Positions 33,140 to 42,108 of a stretch of 59,733 nt of DNA are shown here, in pieces. The DNA is from Hydrogenobacter sp. Lineage in GTDB: Bacteria > Aquificota > Aquificia > Aquificales > Aquificaceae. Position 1 is the first letter of the stretch. Every line of letters begins with the position of its first letter. The notes under the pieces are model-generated. The model worked only from the letters and a program-made list of their open reading frames with translations, was not told the DNA's origin and did no database searches. A program made the translations under genes and the position numbers. The stretch is from contig JBEULM010000022.1 of assembly GCA_041287335.1 (NCBI GenBank), positions 1 to 59,733 on the forward strand, given 5' to 3'.

Positions 33140-33224
33140 GGGGGTGTGGCGGAACTGGCAGACGCAGGGGACTTAAAATCCCCTGGGGCAACCCCCCGTG
33201 AGGGTTCGATTCCCTCCACCCCCA
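33140..33224 (+). tRNA. tRNA-Leu (anticodon TAA)
   Basis: An 85-base class II cloverleaf. The acceptor GGGGGTG pairs with CACCCCC, the anticodon stem GGGGA/TCCCC encloses CTTAAAA with anticodon TAA, a long variable arm follows (GGGGCAACCCC), and GGGTTCGATTCCC forms the T arm. The discriminator is A. A TATAAT box lies at 33121-33126. The dcd ATG lies 11 bases beyond the 3' end. Confidence 0.97.
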
Positions 33225-33235
33225 TGTATAGAAAC

Positions 33236-33769
33236 ATGATACTTAGCGATGGTACTATAAAGGAGCTTCTGTTACGAGGTGAACTTGTCATAGAGCCTTA
33301 TGAAGAATCTCATATACAGGCATCTTCTGTAGATCTCACTCTTGGAAAGGAGATACTCCTTTACAAAGCTGATTGGATAGATGTCAGAAGCGAAAACATA
33401 CCAACCGAGAAGGTAACAATCTCTCAGGAAGGTTTTCTCATAGAGCCCAAAGCCTTTGTTCTTGCCACTACAAACGAGTATATAAAATTACCTGATAACA
33501 TAACAGCGTTTGTAGAGGGGCGCTCATCTCTGGGAAGATTGGGACTGTTTATTGAAAATGCAGGTTGGGTGGATGCAGGCTTTGAAGGTCAGATAACCCT
33601 TGAACTGTATAATGCAAATTCCTGTCCTATAAGGTTGTACGCTGGTATGAGAATATGTCAGATAGTCTTGGCAAAGCTTGACAGAAGAGCGGAAAATCCA
33701 TATCGTGGTAAATATCAAAAACAGGTTGGAGTAACTCCATCAAGAATATTTCTTGATTTCGGGAGATGA
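33236..33769 (+). CDS. dcd: dCTP deaminase
   Basis: A 177-residue dCTP deaminase, which makes dUTP for dTTP synthesis. It shows the N-terminal MILSDGTIKELL, the family block SSVDLTLG, VEGRSSLGRLGLFIENAGWVDAGFEGQITLEL and the C-terminal IGMRICQIV-like segment AGMRICQIVLAKL with YRGKYQKQVGVTPSR. The preferred start (33236) matches the usual N-terminus; the ATG at 33224 would use the last base of the tRNA. A frame reading through the tRNA from 33146 is not real. It overlaps holB by 4 bases. Confidence 0.95.
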   Translation: MILSDGTIKELLLRGELVIEPYEESHIQASSVDLTLGKEILLYKADWIDVRSENIPTEKVTISQEGFLIEPKAFVLATTNEYIKLPDNITAFVEGRSSLGRLGLFIENAGWVDAGFEGQITLELYNANSCPIRLYAGMRICQIVLAKLDRRAENPYRGKYQKQVGVTPSRIFLDFGR

Positions 33770-34710
33770 TTATGCAACACAGAGCCAATAAACTTCTTGA
33801 GAACATGTACAGACTCGGAAGAGTGCCTTCATCACTCCTCTTTTACGGCAAGGAAGGTATAGGTAAAAGGACTACAGCTTTTGCGTTCGCTAAAGCCCTC
33901 TTGTGTATGAGAGGCACCCTTCCTGCGTGCGACAGTTGTCCGTCGTGTCTTCACATGAACGAGTTTAATAGAAAGCCAGTTGAAGATCTGAAAGTGTATT
34001 CGGAGAAAGAAACTGGCAAAAAAGTCTTCCTTTATCTTCAGGGAGATCACCCTGACTTTATTTACCTTCAACCTGAAAAGGATGAGATCAAAATAGATCA
34101 GGTAAGAGGTGCAAGGGACTTTGTAAACTTAAAGCCTGCCTTATCCTCAAAAAAGGTGGTGCTAATAGCACCCGCTGAGAGTATGAATCCCTATTCTCAG
34201 AATGCTTTATTAAAAACTCTTGAAGAACCTCCCGAGGATACGCACTTTATCTTAGTGACAAATATAATTGATAAGATATTACCCACTATAAGATCGCGCA
34301 GTTATCCGGTGGAGTTCGGAGAGCTTCCTCAAGAGGAAATTCAAAAGATAACTGGTGTGCAAGATAAGGTATTGCTTTCCCTATGTGGGGGAAGTATTAC
34401 CAAAGCTAAGAAGCTATCTGAGAAGAGACATCTCCTAAATATGGCAGAGAGTGTACTTGCTGGCTCAACCCTTGAAGTTTACAAAGTTTCCCAAAAATTA
34501 GAAGAGTTGGATCACGAAGATCAGAAGCTTTTTATTTACATACTTGAGGTTCTATTGCACAGAAGACTCCTTGAAGATAAAGAGAATTACCAAGTTTACG
34601 AGTCCCTAATTGACAGAATCCTTCTCGTATCCGATAATTTAAAAAGAAGTGTAAAGTTGAGTTTATTCGTCTTTTATATAAATACGGTCTTAGCGGAGGT
34701 TAAAGCATGA
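33766..34710 (+). CDS. holB: DNA polymerase III delta' subunit
   Basis: A 314-residue clamp-loader subunit. The P-loop region LLFYGKEGIGKRTTAFAFA is present, followed by a zinc-binding set CDSCPSCLHMN, the DEIKIDQVR block, and the SRC-like NALLKTLEEPPEDTHFILVT with IRSRSYPVEF. These define delta' or the tau-like AAA+ family, and the length fits HolB. It overlaps dcd and the following orphan by 4 bases each, giving a coupled trio. Confidence 0.9.
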   Translation: MIMQHRANKLLENMYRLGRVPSSLLFYGKEGIGKRTTAFAFAKALLCMRGTLPACDSCPSCLHMNEFNRKPVEDLKVYSEKETGKKVFLYLQGDHPDFIYLQPEKDEIKIDQVRGARDFVNLKPALSSKKVVLIAPAESMNPYSQNALLKTLEEPPEDTHFILVTNIIDKILPTIRSRSYPVEFGELPQEEIQKITGVQDKVLLSLCGGSITKAKKLSEKRHLLNMAESVLAGSTLEVYKVSQKLEELDHEDQKLFIYILEVLLHRRLLEDKENYQVYESLIDRILLVSDNLKRSVKLSLFVFYINTVLAEVKA

Positions 34711-35351
34711 AGATACAGACAGTTTTGCAAAAGCCGGAAGAAAGTCACAAAAGGCTGGAAGTTTTCCAAAATTGGGAAGAGCTTACTTATACAGTGAAGG
34801 TATTCCCTTACGGGGAGTGTTACTTAGCTCTCGTGGAGATACCCGAAGAGGACTTTGAGAAACTCATAGGCATATTCCAAAGCAAGGAAGAAGCTATGGG
34901 AGCTTTTCTGAGCAATGCATTTGAATACGGGTGGGAAACAGTTCCAGAAAGCTACGCCATATACCATGCTCAATTTGATGGTGACAAGCTTTTGGCAGGG
35001 CTTCTTCCTAAAGATGAAAATCCTTCCATCTTTGACCACCTACATCTTGAAAACATGATAAAGGAAATGACAAAGTATCCGAGAATAGTCGTTTATTCAT
35101 ATAACGTGGTAACATACATAAAGGATATTTATCCTGAGGTGGATAACAAACTTTACGTTATAGCGAGAGAAATTTCCAGAATTAAGGGTGAGTCACCCGA
35201 GCTTGAGGAACTTGCGAAGCTTTACGGTGTGAAGCTTCAAAGTCTTGAAGATAAGCTTAGATTCATAGGAGAATTGATCGCCAAACCTTTGAGACTTGCA
35301 GGTGAGGAAATAGATCTGCCACCAGTCAGCAAACCTACATTAATTTGTTGA
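34707..35351 (+). CDS. Orphan protein coupled to holB
   Basis: I do not recognise this 214-residue soluble protein. It overlaps holB by 4 bases, so it is translated with it. There is no signal peptide, membrane segment or clear catalytic motif. It has a charged N-terminal part, and a middle YHAQFDGDKLLAGLLPKDENPSIF region, then a helical C-terminal part (ELEELAKLYGVKLQSLEDKLRF). Because it travels with a clamp-loader gene it may have a DNA-replication or nucleotide role, but nothing in the sequence shows that. The end overlaps hisG by 17 bases on the opposite strand. Confidence 0.6.
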   Translation: MKIQTVLQKPEESHKRLEVFQNWEELTYTVKVFPYGECYLALVEIPEEDFEKLIGIFQSKEEAMGAFLSNAFEYGWETVPESYAIYHAQFDGDKLLAGLLPKDENPSIFDHLHLENMIKEMTKYPRIVVYSYNVVTYIKDIYPEVDNKLYVIAREISRIKGESPELEELAKLYGVKLQSLEDKLRFIGELIAKPLRLAGEEIDLPPVSKPTLIC

Positions 35352-35943
35352 AAAAGTCCATAATCTCCTCCCTCTTGTTTCTATAGCTCGCTTTGTTACA
35401 GACAAGTCTTGCTGTTGATGTGGTGACTTCCTCTATGACGATAAGCTTGTTCTCCTTTAGAGTTCTACCGGTTTGCACTATATCAAGTATGTAATCGGAA
35501 AGTCCTATGGTTGGCGCGAGTTCCACAGAACCGCTTAAATAGATTATCTTACTTCTTATACCCTTTTGGGAGAAGAACCTGCGTGCTATCCGTGGATACT
35601 TAGTTGCCACTTTTACATAAGTTTCCTTAAAGTACTTTTCCTTACTTTCTTGCCTACCCGCTACTACTATTCTGCAAAAGCCTATACCGAGGTCTAAGAG
35701 TGTGTAAAGATTTGGCTCCCTTTCCAATATAACATCGTAACCTACTATACCCAAATCTGCTACGCCGTTTTCAACGTATACAGTTACGTCAGCGGGTTTT
35801 ACGAGAAGAAAGTTAAAGCCGTTAGCTTTAATGAGTAGTTTTCTTCCCTCTTCAAGATCTGCATGAAGGATCCCTTTCTCTTTTAAGAGCTTAATGCTCT
35901 CTTCAAAAAGCCTACCCTTTGGGATAGCTAATGTAAGGCTCAA
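35335..35943 (-). CDS. hisG: ATP phosphoribosyltransferase, short form
   Basis: HisG catalyses the first step of histidine synthesis. The 202-residue product is the short form, which needs the HisZ regulatory subunit, not present in this window. Motifs are LAIPKGRLFEESIKLL, PADVTVYVENGVADLGIVGYDVILE, CRIVVAGR, VATKYPRIARRFF and the phosphate-binding LDIVQTGRTLKENKL. It overlaps cstA by 4 bases and ends within the 3' end of the orphan next to holB. Confidence 0.95.
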   Translation of the reverse strand: MSLTLAIPKGRLFEESIKLLKEKGILHADLEEGRKLLIKANGFNFLLVKPADVTVYVENGVADLGIVGYDVILEREPNLYTLLDLGIGFCRIVVAGRQESKEKYFKETYVKVATKYPRIARRFFSQKGIRSKIIYLSGSVELAPTIGLSDYILDIVQTGRTLKENKLIVIEEVTTSTARLVCNKASYRNKREEIMDFFNKLM

Positions 35944-37961
35944 GCGTGGACCTCTTTAGGTTTTACTTTCCTGAACATAACGTATATGGAATTTAGGATT
36001 ATCAGCGACACAAGGGCAACGTATAAAGTGGCAAGAAAAGCGTTTACGTAATCGCCCCATATGACTCTGTAAGCTACCTGAAGAGAAGGTATGGTTGGTG
36101 GTAGAACACCTTGAGATGTCTTTTCCAGAAGCCAGTGAGCGTGCGCCAAAAAACCTATGTCTTTATCAGGATGAAACACCTTTAATATACCCGCGGTCAG
36201 CGTGTTTATTGACATAAGCACGGCGGGAAAGCCAGTAATCCATGCATACTTCGCTTTGCCAGCGTTCACCAAATAAACTGTTGCCACTGTGAGTGCTAAG
36301 GTGGCAAGCAATTGGTTAGCTATACCAAAGAGTGGCCAAAGAGTTTTTATACCTCCGTAAGGATCTACAACCCCGGCATACAGGAAGTATCCCCAACTTA
36401 TAACAGTAAGCAAGCTGGTAAGTATATTTATTTTAAGATCACCGTAGTTTTTAAAAGCTGGAACAAAGATACCCACAAGGTCCTGAAGTATGTATCTACC
36501 TACCCTTGTACCCGCATCTATGGTGGTAAGTATGAAAACAGCTTCAAATAGTATAGCAAAGTGATACCAGAAGGCGAGAAGGGACTCACCCGTTATTTTG
36601 GCAAAGATAAGAGCCATACCTATGGCAAATGCGGGCGCACCTCCTGTCCTTGAGAGTATTGTTTTTTCTTCTACCATCTTGGCTAAGTGTTTTAGCTCCT
36701 CAGGTGTTATATAAAATCCCCACGACGATATCTTCTGAGAAGCTTCAAAAACAGTCTTCCCTATTTCACTTACGGGACTGTTTATGGCAAAATATATGCC
36801 GGGTTCCATAGAGACAGCGGCTATCATAGCCATAATGGCGACAAGGGACTCCCCTATCATACCACCGTAACCTACGAGTCTGACGTGACTCTCTTTATCT
36901 ATAAGCTTGGGAGATGTACCCGAGGATATAAGAGAGTGAAAACCTGATACAGCTCCACATGCTATGGTTATGAAAAGAAAGGGAAAAAGATCCCCTTTAA
37001 GCACTGGTCCTGAGCCTGTGAGCGCAAACTGCGTAATAGCAGGCATTTTTATCTCAGGATTTACCAAAAACACACCTAAGGCTATAAGTATCACTGTACC
37101 AAGCTTTAAAAAAGTGCTTAAGTAATCCCTCGGTGCAAGTAAAAGCCAGACAGGAAGCACGGATGCGGAAAACCCATAAATTATAAGAGCTATTGCGAGT
37201 TGAGGCTCAGATAAAGTAAAAAACTTCGCTGTTGACGGATTTATCGCTATGAGCCTCCCAACATAAAGGGATAAAAGGAGTGTCATAACACCAAAAAGGG
37301 AAGCCTGAAGCACAGCACCTGGTCTTATTTGCCACATGTAAATACCCATGAACATAGCTATGGGTATGGTCATGAATACGGAGAAAGTCCCCCAGGGACT
37401 TTGAGCAAGAGCTTTTACCACAACAAGAGCTAAAACCGCCAAAAGTATAGTTAGTATGGTGTATATAACCATCAAAGCTACTACGCCACCCAGATTCCCA
37501 AGCTCTTCTTTTACGATCTGACCTAAACTTCTTCCACCTTTTCTCATAGAGATAATGAGTATGACCATGTCTTGAACGCATCCCGCTAATACAGCACCAA
37601 TGAGTATCCACAGTGTTCCGGGAAGGTACCCCATCTGTGCTGCAAGGACAGGACCTACAAGCGGTCCAGCACCCGATATAGATGCAAAGTGATGACCAAA
37701 AAGCACCCACTTATTTGTCGGAACATAATCCACTTTGTTGTAATATCTGTGGGCTGGCGTAGGGTTGTGATCGCTTACCTGAAAAACCTTATAAGCTATG
37801 AAGTAGCTGTAAAACCTGTATCCTATGAAGTATATACTAAGCGCAGCTACAAGTATCCAAAGTGCTCCTATCTTTTCTCCTTTACTGATGGCTATGACCG
37901 CAAAGGCGAAAGCGCCTGTCAGAGAAAATAAAGCCAGCAAAAAGTAGTCTCTGATCTTCAT
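35940..37961 (-). CDS. cstA: CstA-family transporter (carbon starvation protein)
   Basis: A 673-residue integral membrane protein with many transmembrane helices. CstA blocks are NPTPAHRYYNKVDYVPTNKWVLFGHHFASISGAGPLVGPVLAAQMGYLPG, MRKGGRSLGQI, HSLISSGTSPKLIDKESHVRLVGYGGMIGESLVAIMA and AGTRVGRYILQDLVG. Family members import pyruvate or peptides under carbon limitation. It overlaps the dienelactone hydrolase gene and hisG by 4 bases each. Confidence 0.93.
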   Translation of the reverse strand: MKIRDYFLLALFSLTGAFAFAVIAISKGEKIGALWILVAALSIYFIGYRFYSYFIAYKVFQVSDHNPTPAHRYYNKVDYVPTNKWVLFGHHFASISGAGPLVGPVLAAQMGYLPGTLWILIGAVLAGCVQDMVILIISMRKGGRSLGQIVKEELGNLGGVVALMVIYTILTILLAVLALVVVKALAQSPWGTFSVFMTIPIAMFMGIYMWQIRPGAVLQASLFGVMTLLLSLYVGRLIAINPSTAKFFTLSEPQLAIALIIYGFSASVLPVWLLLAPRDYLSTFLKLGTVILIALGVFLVNPEIKMPAITQFALTGSGPVLKGDLFPFLFITIACGAVSGFHSLISSGTSPKLIDKESHVRLVGYGGMIGESLVAIMAMIAAVSMEPGIYFAINSPVSEIGKTVFEASQKISSWGFYITPEELKHLAKMVEEKTILSRTGGAPAFAIGMALIFAKITGESLLAFWYHFAILFEAVFILTTIDAGTRVGRYILQDLVGIFVPAFKNYGDLKINILTSLLTVISWGYFLYAGVVDPYGGIKTLWPLFGIANQLLATLALTVATVYLVNAGKAKYAWITGFPAVLMSINTLTAGILKVFHPDKDIGFLAHAHWLLEKTSQGVLPPTIPSLQVAYRVIWGDYVNAFLATLYVALVSLIILNSIYVMFRKVKPKEVHA

Positions 37962-38662
37962 GTTAGGTGTCTCTTCATAAACTCCACAGTTTTATTCCAC
38001 ACATCAACAGCGTACTCTTCGTGATAAACTTCCGGCCTGGTATCATTGAAAAAGGCGTGATCCACACCGCAGTATATCAAAAACTGTGCTTTAACTCCAT
38101 GATTGTTACACTCTTCTATGGCTTTGGTAACTTCACTGATAGGTATGAAGGCATCTTTACCTGCATGCACCGCGAGGACCGGAGCTTTAATCTGGGAGAA
38201 GTCTATGGGGACTATGGAGTAAAGTCCGTAGTAAGGAACTAAAGCGTGGAATTCATCCGGAAATTTAGCTCCAAAGTACCACGTGCATGTACCACCACAG
38301 CAAAAACCAGTCATACCTATTCTGAAATCCTGAACCCTGCCAACGAAGCCTATGTCATTTTCCTTAAAGTAGTCTAAAGATGCCTTCAGCATAGCTTCAG
38401 CCTCAGAGAGTCTCTTACTGAAAAGCTCCTGCATAAGCTTTCCAGCATCCTCAGGATTGTTTGCTGTTCTCCCTTTGTAAAGATCTATTCCAAAGGCAAA
38501 AAAGCCCTCGCTCGCATATCTATCACACACGTCCTTTATGTGAGGTACTAATCCCCACCATTCGTGAATCACTATAACAAGCGGACCTTTTACAAACTCC
38601 GGCTCGGACAGGTAACCGCTTACTTCAATTCCATCTTTGGTAAATTTCAACTCTCTACCCAT
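37958..38662 (-). CDS. Dienelactone hydrolase family protein
   Basis: A 234-residue alpha/beta hydrolase of the dienelactone hydrolase family. The nucleophile elbow is GFCCGGT, a cysteine rather than serine, as in true DLH enzymes; the acid lies in HAGKDAFIP and the histidine in GVDHAFFNDTRPEVYHEEYA. The true substrate is unknown and aromatic degradation is not suggested by the neighbours. It overlaps cstA by 4 bases and is divergent from a TetR regulator with only 31 bases between the starts, so the regulator may control both DLH and cstA. Confidence 0.9.
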   Translation of the reverse strand: MGRELKFTKDGIEVSGYLSEPEFVKGPLVIVIHEWWGLVPHIKDVCDRYASEGFFAFGIDLYKGRTANNPEDAGKLMQELFSKRLSEAEAMLKASLDYFKENDIGFVGRVQDFRIGMTGFCCGGTCTWYFGAKFPDEFHALVPYYGLYSIVPIDFSQIKAPVLAVHAGKDAFIPISEVTKAIEECNNHGVKAQFLIYCGVDHAFFNDTRPEVYHEEYAVDVWNKTVEFMKRHLT

Positions 38663-38681
38663 CCTTTTACCTCCTGATCTA

Positions 38682-38687
38682 TATTAT
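38682..38687 (+). promoter_or_regulatory. -10 box of the TetR gene (leaderless type)
   Basis: TATTAT followed by 6 bases and the ATG at 38694. It overlaps the 31-base divergent region with the dienelactone hydrolase gene. Confidence 0.42.
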
Positions 38688-38693
38688 ATGATC

Positions 38694-39287
38694 ATGCAAA
38701 GGGTGGCTCTCAAAGAGAAGAGAAAGCTTGAGATTATAAGGGTTGCGTGCAAGCTCTTTTCCGAAAAAGGATATTACAACACTACAATTCCGGACATAGC
38801 ACAAGCATTAGGCATGAGTGTAGGAAATCTTTACAACTACTTTGAGTCAAAGGAAGAGCTTGCAAAGGAGATAATGCTTACTGTATCAAGATGGGTGGGG
38901 GAAAAGCTCAAAAAAGTTAATGAGATGAAGGTATCAGTTAAAGAGAAGATCTATGAGTTTACAAAAGCCTTTTTCGAAACTGCTCTGAGTGAACCTGAGC
39001 TAATTAATTACTTCCTGAGGGTTTTTTTGGTAAACAGAGAGATATTTAAGGAGGGTTGTGAAGGTTTTGCATGTGTTGGTGAGGTGATAACCGAAGTTAT
39101 GGTTCTCCTTTCCGATGGAGTGGAAAGGGGAGAACTCAGAAATCAGAACTTTTTCCCGGCATTTACCACAATTATGGGTCCCTTAGGAGGTATGGTTTTT
39201 CTTTACCATGAAGGTGTATTGGACAAACCACTTATGGAGTATACAGATGAGGTGGCTGAGAACATATGGAACGCCCTTAAGCTTTGA
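38694..39287 (+). CDS. TetR-family transcriptional regulator
   Basis: A 197-residue TetR-type repressor from the ATG at 38694. The helix-turn-helix domain (residues about 12-58) contains IIRVACKLFSEKGYYNTTIPDIAQALGMSVGNLYNYFESKEELAKEIM. The rest is the variable helical ligand-binding domain with two cysteines (GCEGFACVGE). It is divergent from the hydrolase-cstA-hisG unit and may repress it. An ATG six bases upstream (38688) is the other possible start. The 3' end overlaps hypX by 11 bases. Confidence 0.9.
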   Translation: MQRVALKEKRKLEIIRVACKLFSEKGYYNTTIPDIAQALGMSVGNLYNYFESKEELAKEIMLTVSRWVGEKLKKVNEMKVSVKEKIYEFTKAFFETALSEPELINYFLRVFLVNREIFKEGCEGFACVGEVITEVMVLLSDGVERGELRNQNFFPAFTTIMGPLGGMVFLYHEGVLDKPLMEYTDEVAENIWNALKL

Positions 39288-40965
39288 AGTTCAACCTTCT
39301 GTGTATAGCAAGGTATGGAGGTGTTCTGAAAGGTAGTATTCTCTTTACAAAGTAATAGCGTGCAATGTGGTAGCTCGTATCAAAACCGTAAAAGTTTAAT
39401 CTCATTTTTTCAAGTTCTTCTTCTCTGTATGCGGATAAAGGTTTTTTAAGCTCCTCTTTGATCCTATCCGTCCTTTTCTTCTTTATAAACTCTTCGTAAT
39501 CCGGTGAGGATACAAACTCATTCAACCACGCTTTTAGCCTTTCCCTGAACTCAGCGGGAGTCTTTCCAAAAACCCCGTCTATCAATCCTATTTTAAAAGC
39601 CATGCCTGAGCTTATAGGCATTCTGTTTTCCATTATTTCCTTACCCTTCTCCCAACCTACCCTTTTGGGTAAGGTGTATGTCCAAAACTCTGAACCGTAA
39701 AGATTCCCTATATTCTTGTAATGAGGATTTAAGACTACGCCTTCCCTTGCAAATACCAAGTCACATGTAAGAGCCAGAAAAACTCCTCCCGCACCAGCAT
39801 TTCCCTGCATGCCTGCTACCGTCAGCTTGTCCTCAGTTCTGAGTATCTCCTCACATACATCATCCATAGCGTTTATGTTTCTCCAAGATTCGTCAGGAGG
39901 GCTTTCTGCTTCCTCTATGGTATTTAGGTTCATACCGTTGGAGAAAAAATCCTCATGTCCGAGAAGCACTAAAGCTTTTATATGTCTCTTTTTGGCGTAT
40001 TTTAAGGTTTCCAAAAGCCTCTCACACTGTTCTGTGGACATAGCCCCATTATAGAAATTGAAAGTTATGTATCCTATACCTTTTTCCTCTTTGTAAATTA
40101 TCTCCCTGTAGGTTTCAGCATCCACCTTTTCCCACGGTTTTAAAGGTTCTTCTCTGACACCGTCCAGAAGGTGAGGTATTACCCTCACCGCCGGTAATTT
40201 TATTGATCCTTTTTCCTTTTTTCTCATGTGAGTGATCCATACAGCTCCGTCGGTTGTACCAACGCATAAAGCTTCATCCCTAACAGCTAATATACTTCCC
40301 GCTTTCCCCTTCAAGTAACTTTCTGGATATGCATTGAACAGGTAATACTCCTCATCTTTAAATGTGGCTAAAGATCCCGGTTGACTATCGGATGCATGGA
40401 TCTTTTTGAGTATTTCTTGGGTTGTATCTTTCCACCAATCTATTTTTCTAAGCTCCTGTTCCATAGGTGGGTTCCAAACTCCATGCTTCTGAGGTTCTTT
40501 TTTTATCTTCCCAATAGACAGGTTCTCAATAGCTTCAAATACGCACTCAACTGCTCCCTCTGTCACTTCATTCCTATAGATACTTGACTTTCTGGCGAAT
40601 CTCATGGGAAAAGTTCTACAAGCCCAAATATCGCCAGCATCATACTCAGAACTTGCCTCCAGTAGAGTAACCCCCCACTGCTTGAAGTCTTTAAGTATAG
40701 CCCAATCAAGGGCTGAAGGTCCACGATCACCTGCAGGTCCGGGATGGATTATCAGGGTTAGGTAATTTTTCCAAACCTCTTCCGGCACCTTTCTTTTAAG
40801 GAAGGGCGCTATCACAAGGTCAGGTTTGTAAAGATCCACCGCTTCTATCATAAGTTCTGGATGCACATCAAGTTCAATAGAGACTTCGTGTCCTGATTGA
40901 GTAAGTTCGCAGTATAGTCTTTGGGAAAGCGAGTTAAATCTGTGACAAAAAAATAGCACCTTCAT
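39277..40965 (-). CDS. hypX: Hydrogenase maturation factor HypX
   Basis: A 562-residue two-domain protein. The N-terminal half is formyltransferase-like with HPGPAGDRGPSALDWAI, and the C-terminal half is an enoyl-CoA-hydratase-like crotonase domain (LLGHEDFFSNGMNLNTIEE, GNAGAGGVFLALTCD, NPHYKNIGNLYGSE). This fusion defines HypX/HoxX, which makes the CO ligand of [NiFe] hydrogenase aerobically from formyl-tetrahydrofolate. Its presence fits growth on hydrogen with oxygen. It follows hypD by 9 bases. Confidence 0.93.
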   Translation of the reverse strand: MKVLFFCHRFNSLSQRLYCELTQSGHEVSIELDVHPELMIEAVDLYKPDLVIAPFLKRKVPEEVWKNYLTLIIHPGPAGDRGPSALDWAILKDFKQWGVTLLEASSEYDAGDIWACRTFPMRFARKSSIYRNEVTEGAVECVFEAIENLSIGKIKKEPQKHGVWNPPMEQELRKIDWWKDTTQEILKKIHASDSQPGSLATFKDEEYYLFNAYPESYLKGKAGSILAVRDEALCVGTTDGAVWITHMRKKEKGSIKLPAVRVIPHLLDGVREEPLKPWEKVDAETYREIIYKEEKGIGYITFNFYNGAMSTEQCERLLETLKYAKKRHIKALVLLGHEDFFSNGMNLNTIEEAESPPDESWRNINAMDDVCEEILRTEDKLTVAGMQGNAGAGGVFLALTCDLVFAREGVVLNPHYKNIGNLYGSEFWTYTLPKRVGWEKGKEIMENRMPISSGMAFKIGLIDGVFGKTPAEFRERLKAWLNEFVSSPDYEEFIKKKRTDRIKEELKKPLSAYREEELEKMRLNFYGFDTSYHIARYYFVKRILPFRTPPYLAIHRRLNFKA

Positions 40966-40974
40966 GACTTTCTC

Positions 40975-42108
40975 CTACATATTTTTATACTTAAAGTAAG
41001 CGGCGCAGGCACCTTCTGAGGATACCATACACGAACCTATTGGATTTGAGGGAGTACAGACATTTCCGAAGAGTTTACAGTCCGTTGGTAATGCCACACC
41101 TCTTATAACCTTTCCGCATATGCAGGCGGGATGCTCTTTAGGTTTTGGCAGATCAACACTGAATTTATTTTCCGCATCAAAATCTTTGTAAAACTTATTT
41201 ATTTTCAAAGCGCTGTAGGGAACTATTCCCAGTCCTCTCCACTCAAATTCCTTTCTAAGTTCAAAAACTTCGGAGACAAGTTTTTGTGCTTTTAAATTAC
41301 CTTCATAAGATACAAATCGCGTGTATTGGTTTTCCACAACCGCTCTCTTTTCAAGTATCTGCCTGATTATCATGTAAACCGACTGCATAACGTCAACTGG
41401 TTCAAAACCTGATATGACCACTGGCTTTTGAAATTCCTCGGCAAAATAGTGATAGGGTCTTGTGCCTATTATTACGCTGACGTGACCCGGACCTATAAAG
41501 GCATCTATTTTTACTTTGCCTATCTGCCTCATTTCAGGAGAATTAAGTATGTGTTGTATGGCTGCGGGCGTTATTACGTGATTAGAAACTACGGATAAGT
41601 TTTTCAATCCTAAAGCTTTCGCTTTCTTAATGAGTACTGCTGTCTGAGGAGTCGTGGTTTCAAAACCTATGGCAAAGAATATGACTTCTTTCTCAGGGTT
41701 TTCTTGAGCTATTTTGAGTGTATCAAGGCAAGAGTAAACCATTCGTACGTTGTAGCCTTCTGACCTTAAACTCAGTAAACTCTTCCTATTGGAACCTGGG
41801 ACTCTCAGCAAATCACCGTAGGTACACAGTACAGTATTGGGAAGTTTTGCCAGCTCTATAGCTAAATCTATTCTCTGCATGGGCATCACGCATACTGGAC
41901 AGCCTGGACCGTGAACGAACTTCACATACCCCTTTAAAAGCTCGTCTATACCGTACTTCATTATAGAATGGGTGTGTCCTCCGCAGAACTCCATTATGTA
42001 AACTTCGCTCCCGAACTTTTCTACATCCCTTTTTATCTTCAATTCAAGGACTTTAACCTTTTCTCCGTCTTTAAACTCACTCCTTATATCAACCTTCATA
42101 ACTTTCAT
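40975..42108 (-). CDS. hypD: Hydrogenase maturation factor HypD
   Basis: A 377-residue HypD, the iron-sulfur scaffold that with HypC assembles the Fe(CN)2CO group of [NiFe] hydrogenases. Signature blocks are EFCGGHTHSIMKYGID, HGPGCPVCVMP, FFAIGFETTTPQTA, GFGHVSVIIG-like FIGPGHVSVIIGTRPY and the C-terminal cysteine set CICGKVIRG, CKLFGNVCTPSNPIGSCMVSSEGACAAYFKY. The start overlaps the hypC end by 20 bases. The other hyp genes and the hydrogenase are outside the window. Confidence 0.96.
   Translation of the reverse strand: MKVMKVDIRSEFKDGEKVKVLELKIKRDVEKFGSEVYIMEFCGGHTHSIMKYGIDELLKGYVKFVHGPGCPVCVMPMQRIDLAIELAKLPNTVLCTYGDLLRVPGSNRKSLLSLRSEGYNVRMVYSCLDTLKIAQENPEKEVIFFAIGFETTTPQTAVLIKKAKALGLKNLSVVSNHVITPAAIQHILNSPEMRQIGKVKIDAFIGPGHVSVIIGTRPYHYFAEEFQKPVVISGFEPVDVMQSVYMIIRQILEKRAVVENQYTRFVSYEGNLKAQKLVSEVFELRKEFEWRGLGIVPYSALKINKFYKDFDAENKFSVDLPKPKEHPACICGKVIRGVALPTDCKLFGNVCTPSNPIGSCMVSSEGACAAYFKYKNM

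Noticed and set aside
33146-33235. N-terminal extension of dcd through the tRNA
   Set aside because: It would translate tRNA-Leu(UAA); the standard dCTP deaminase start is the ATG at 33236.
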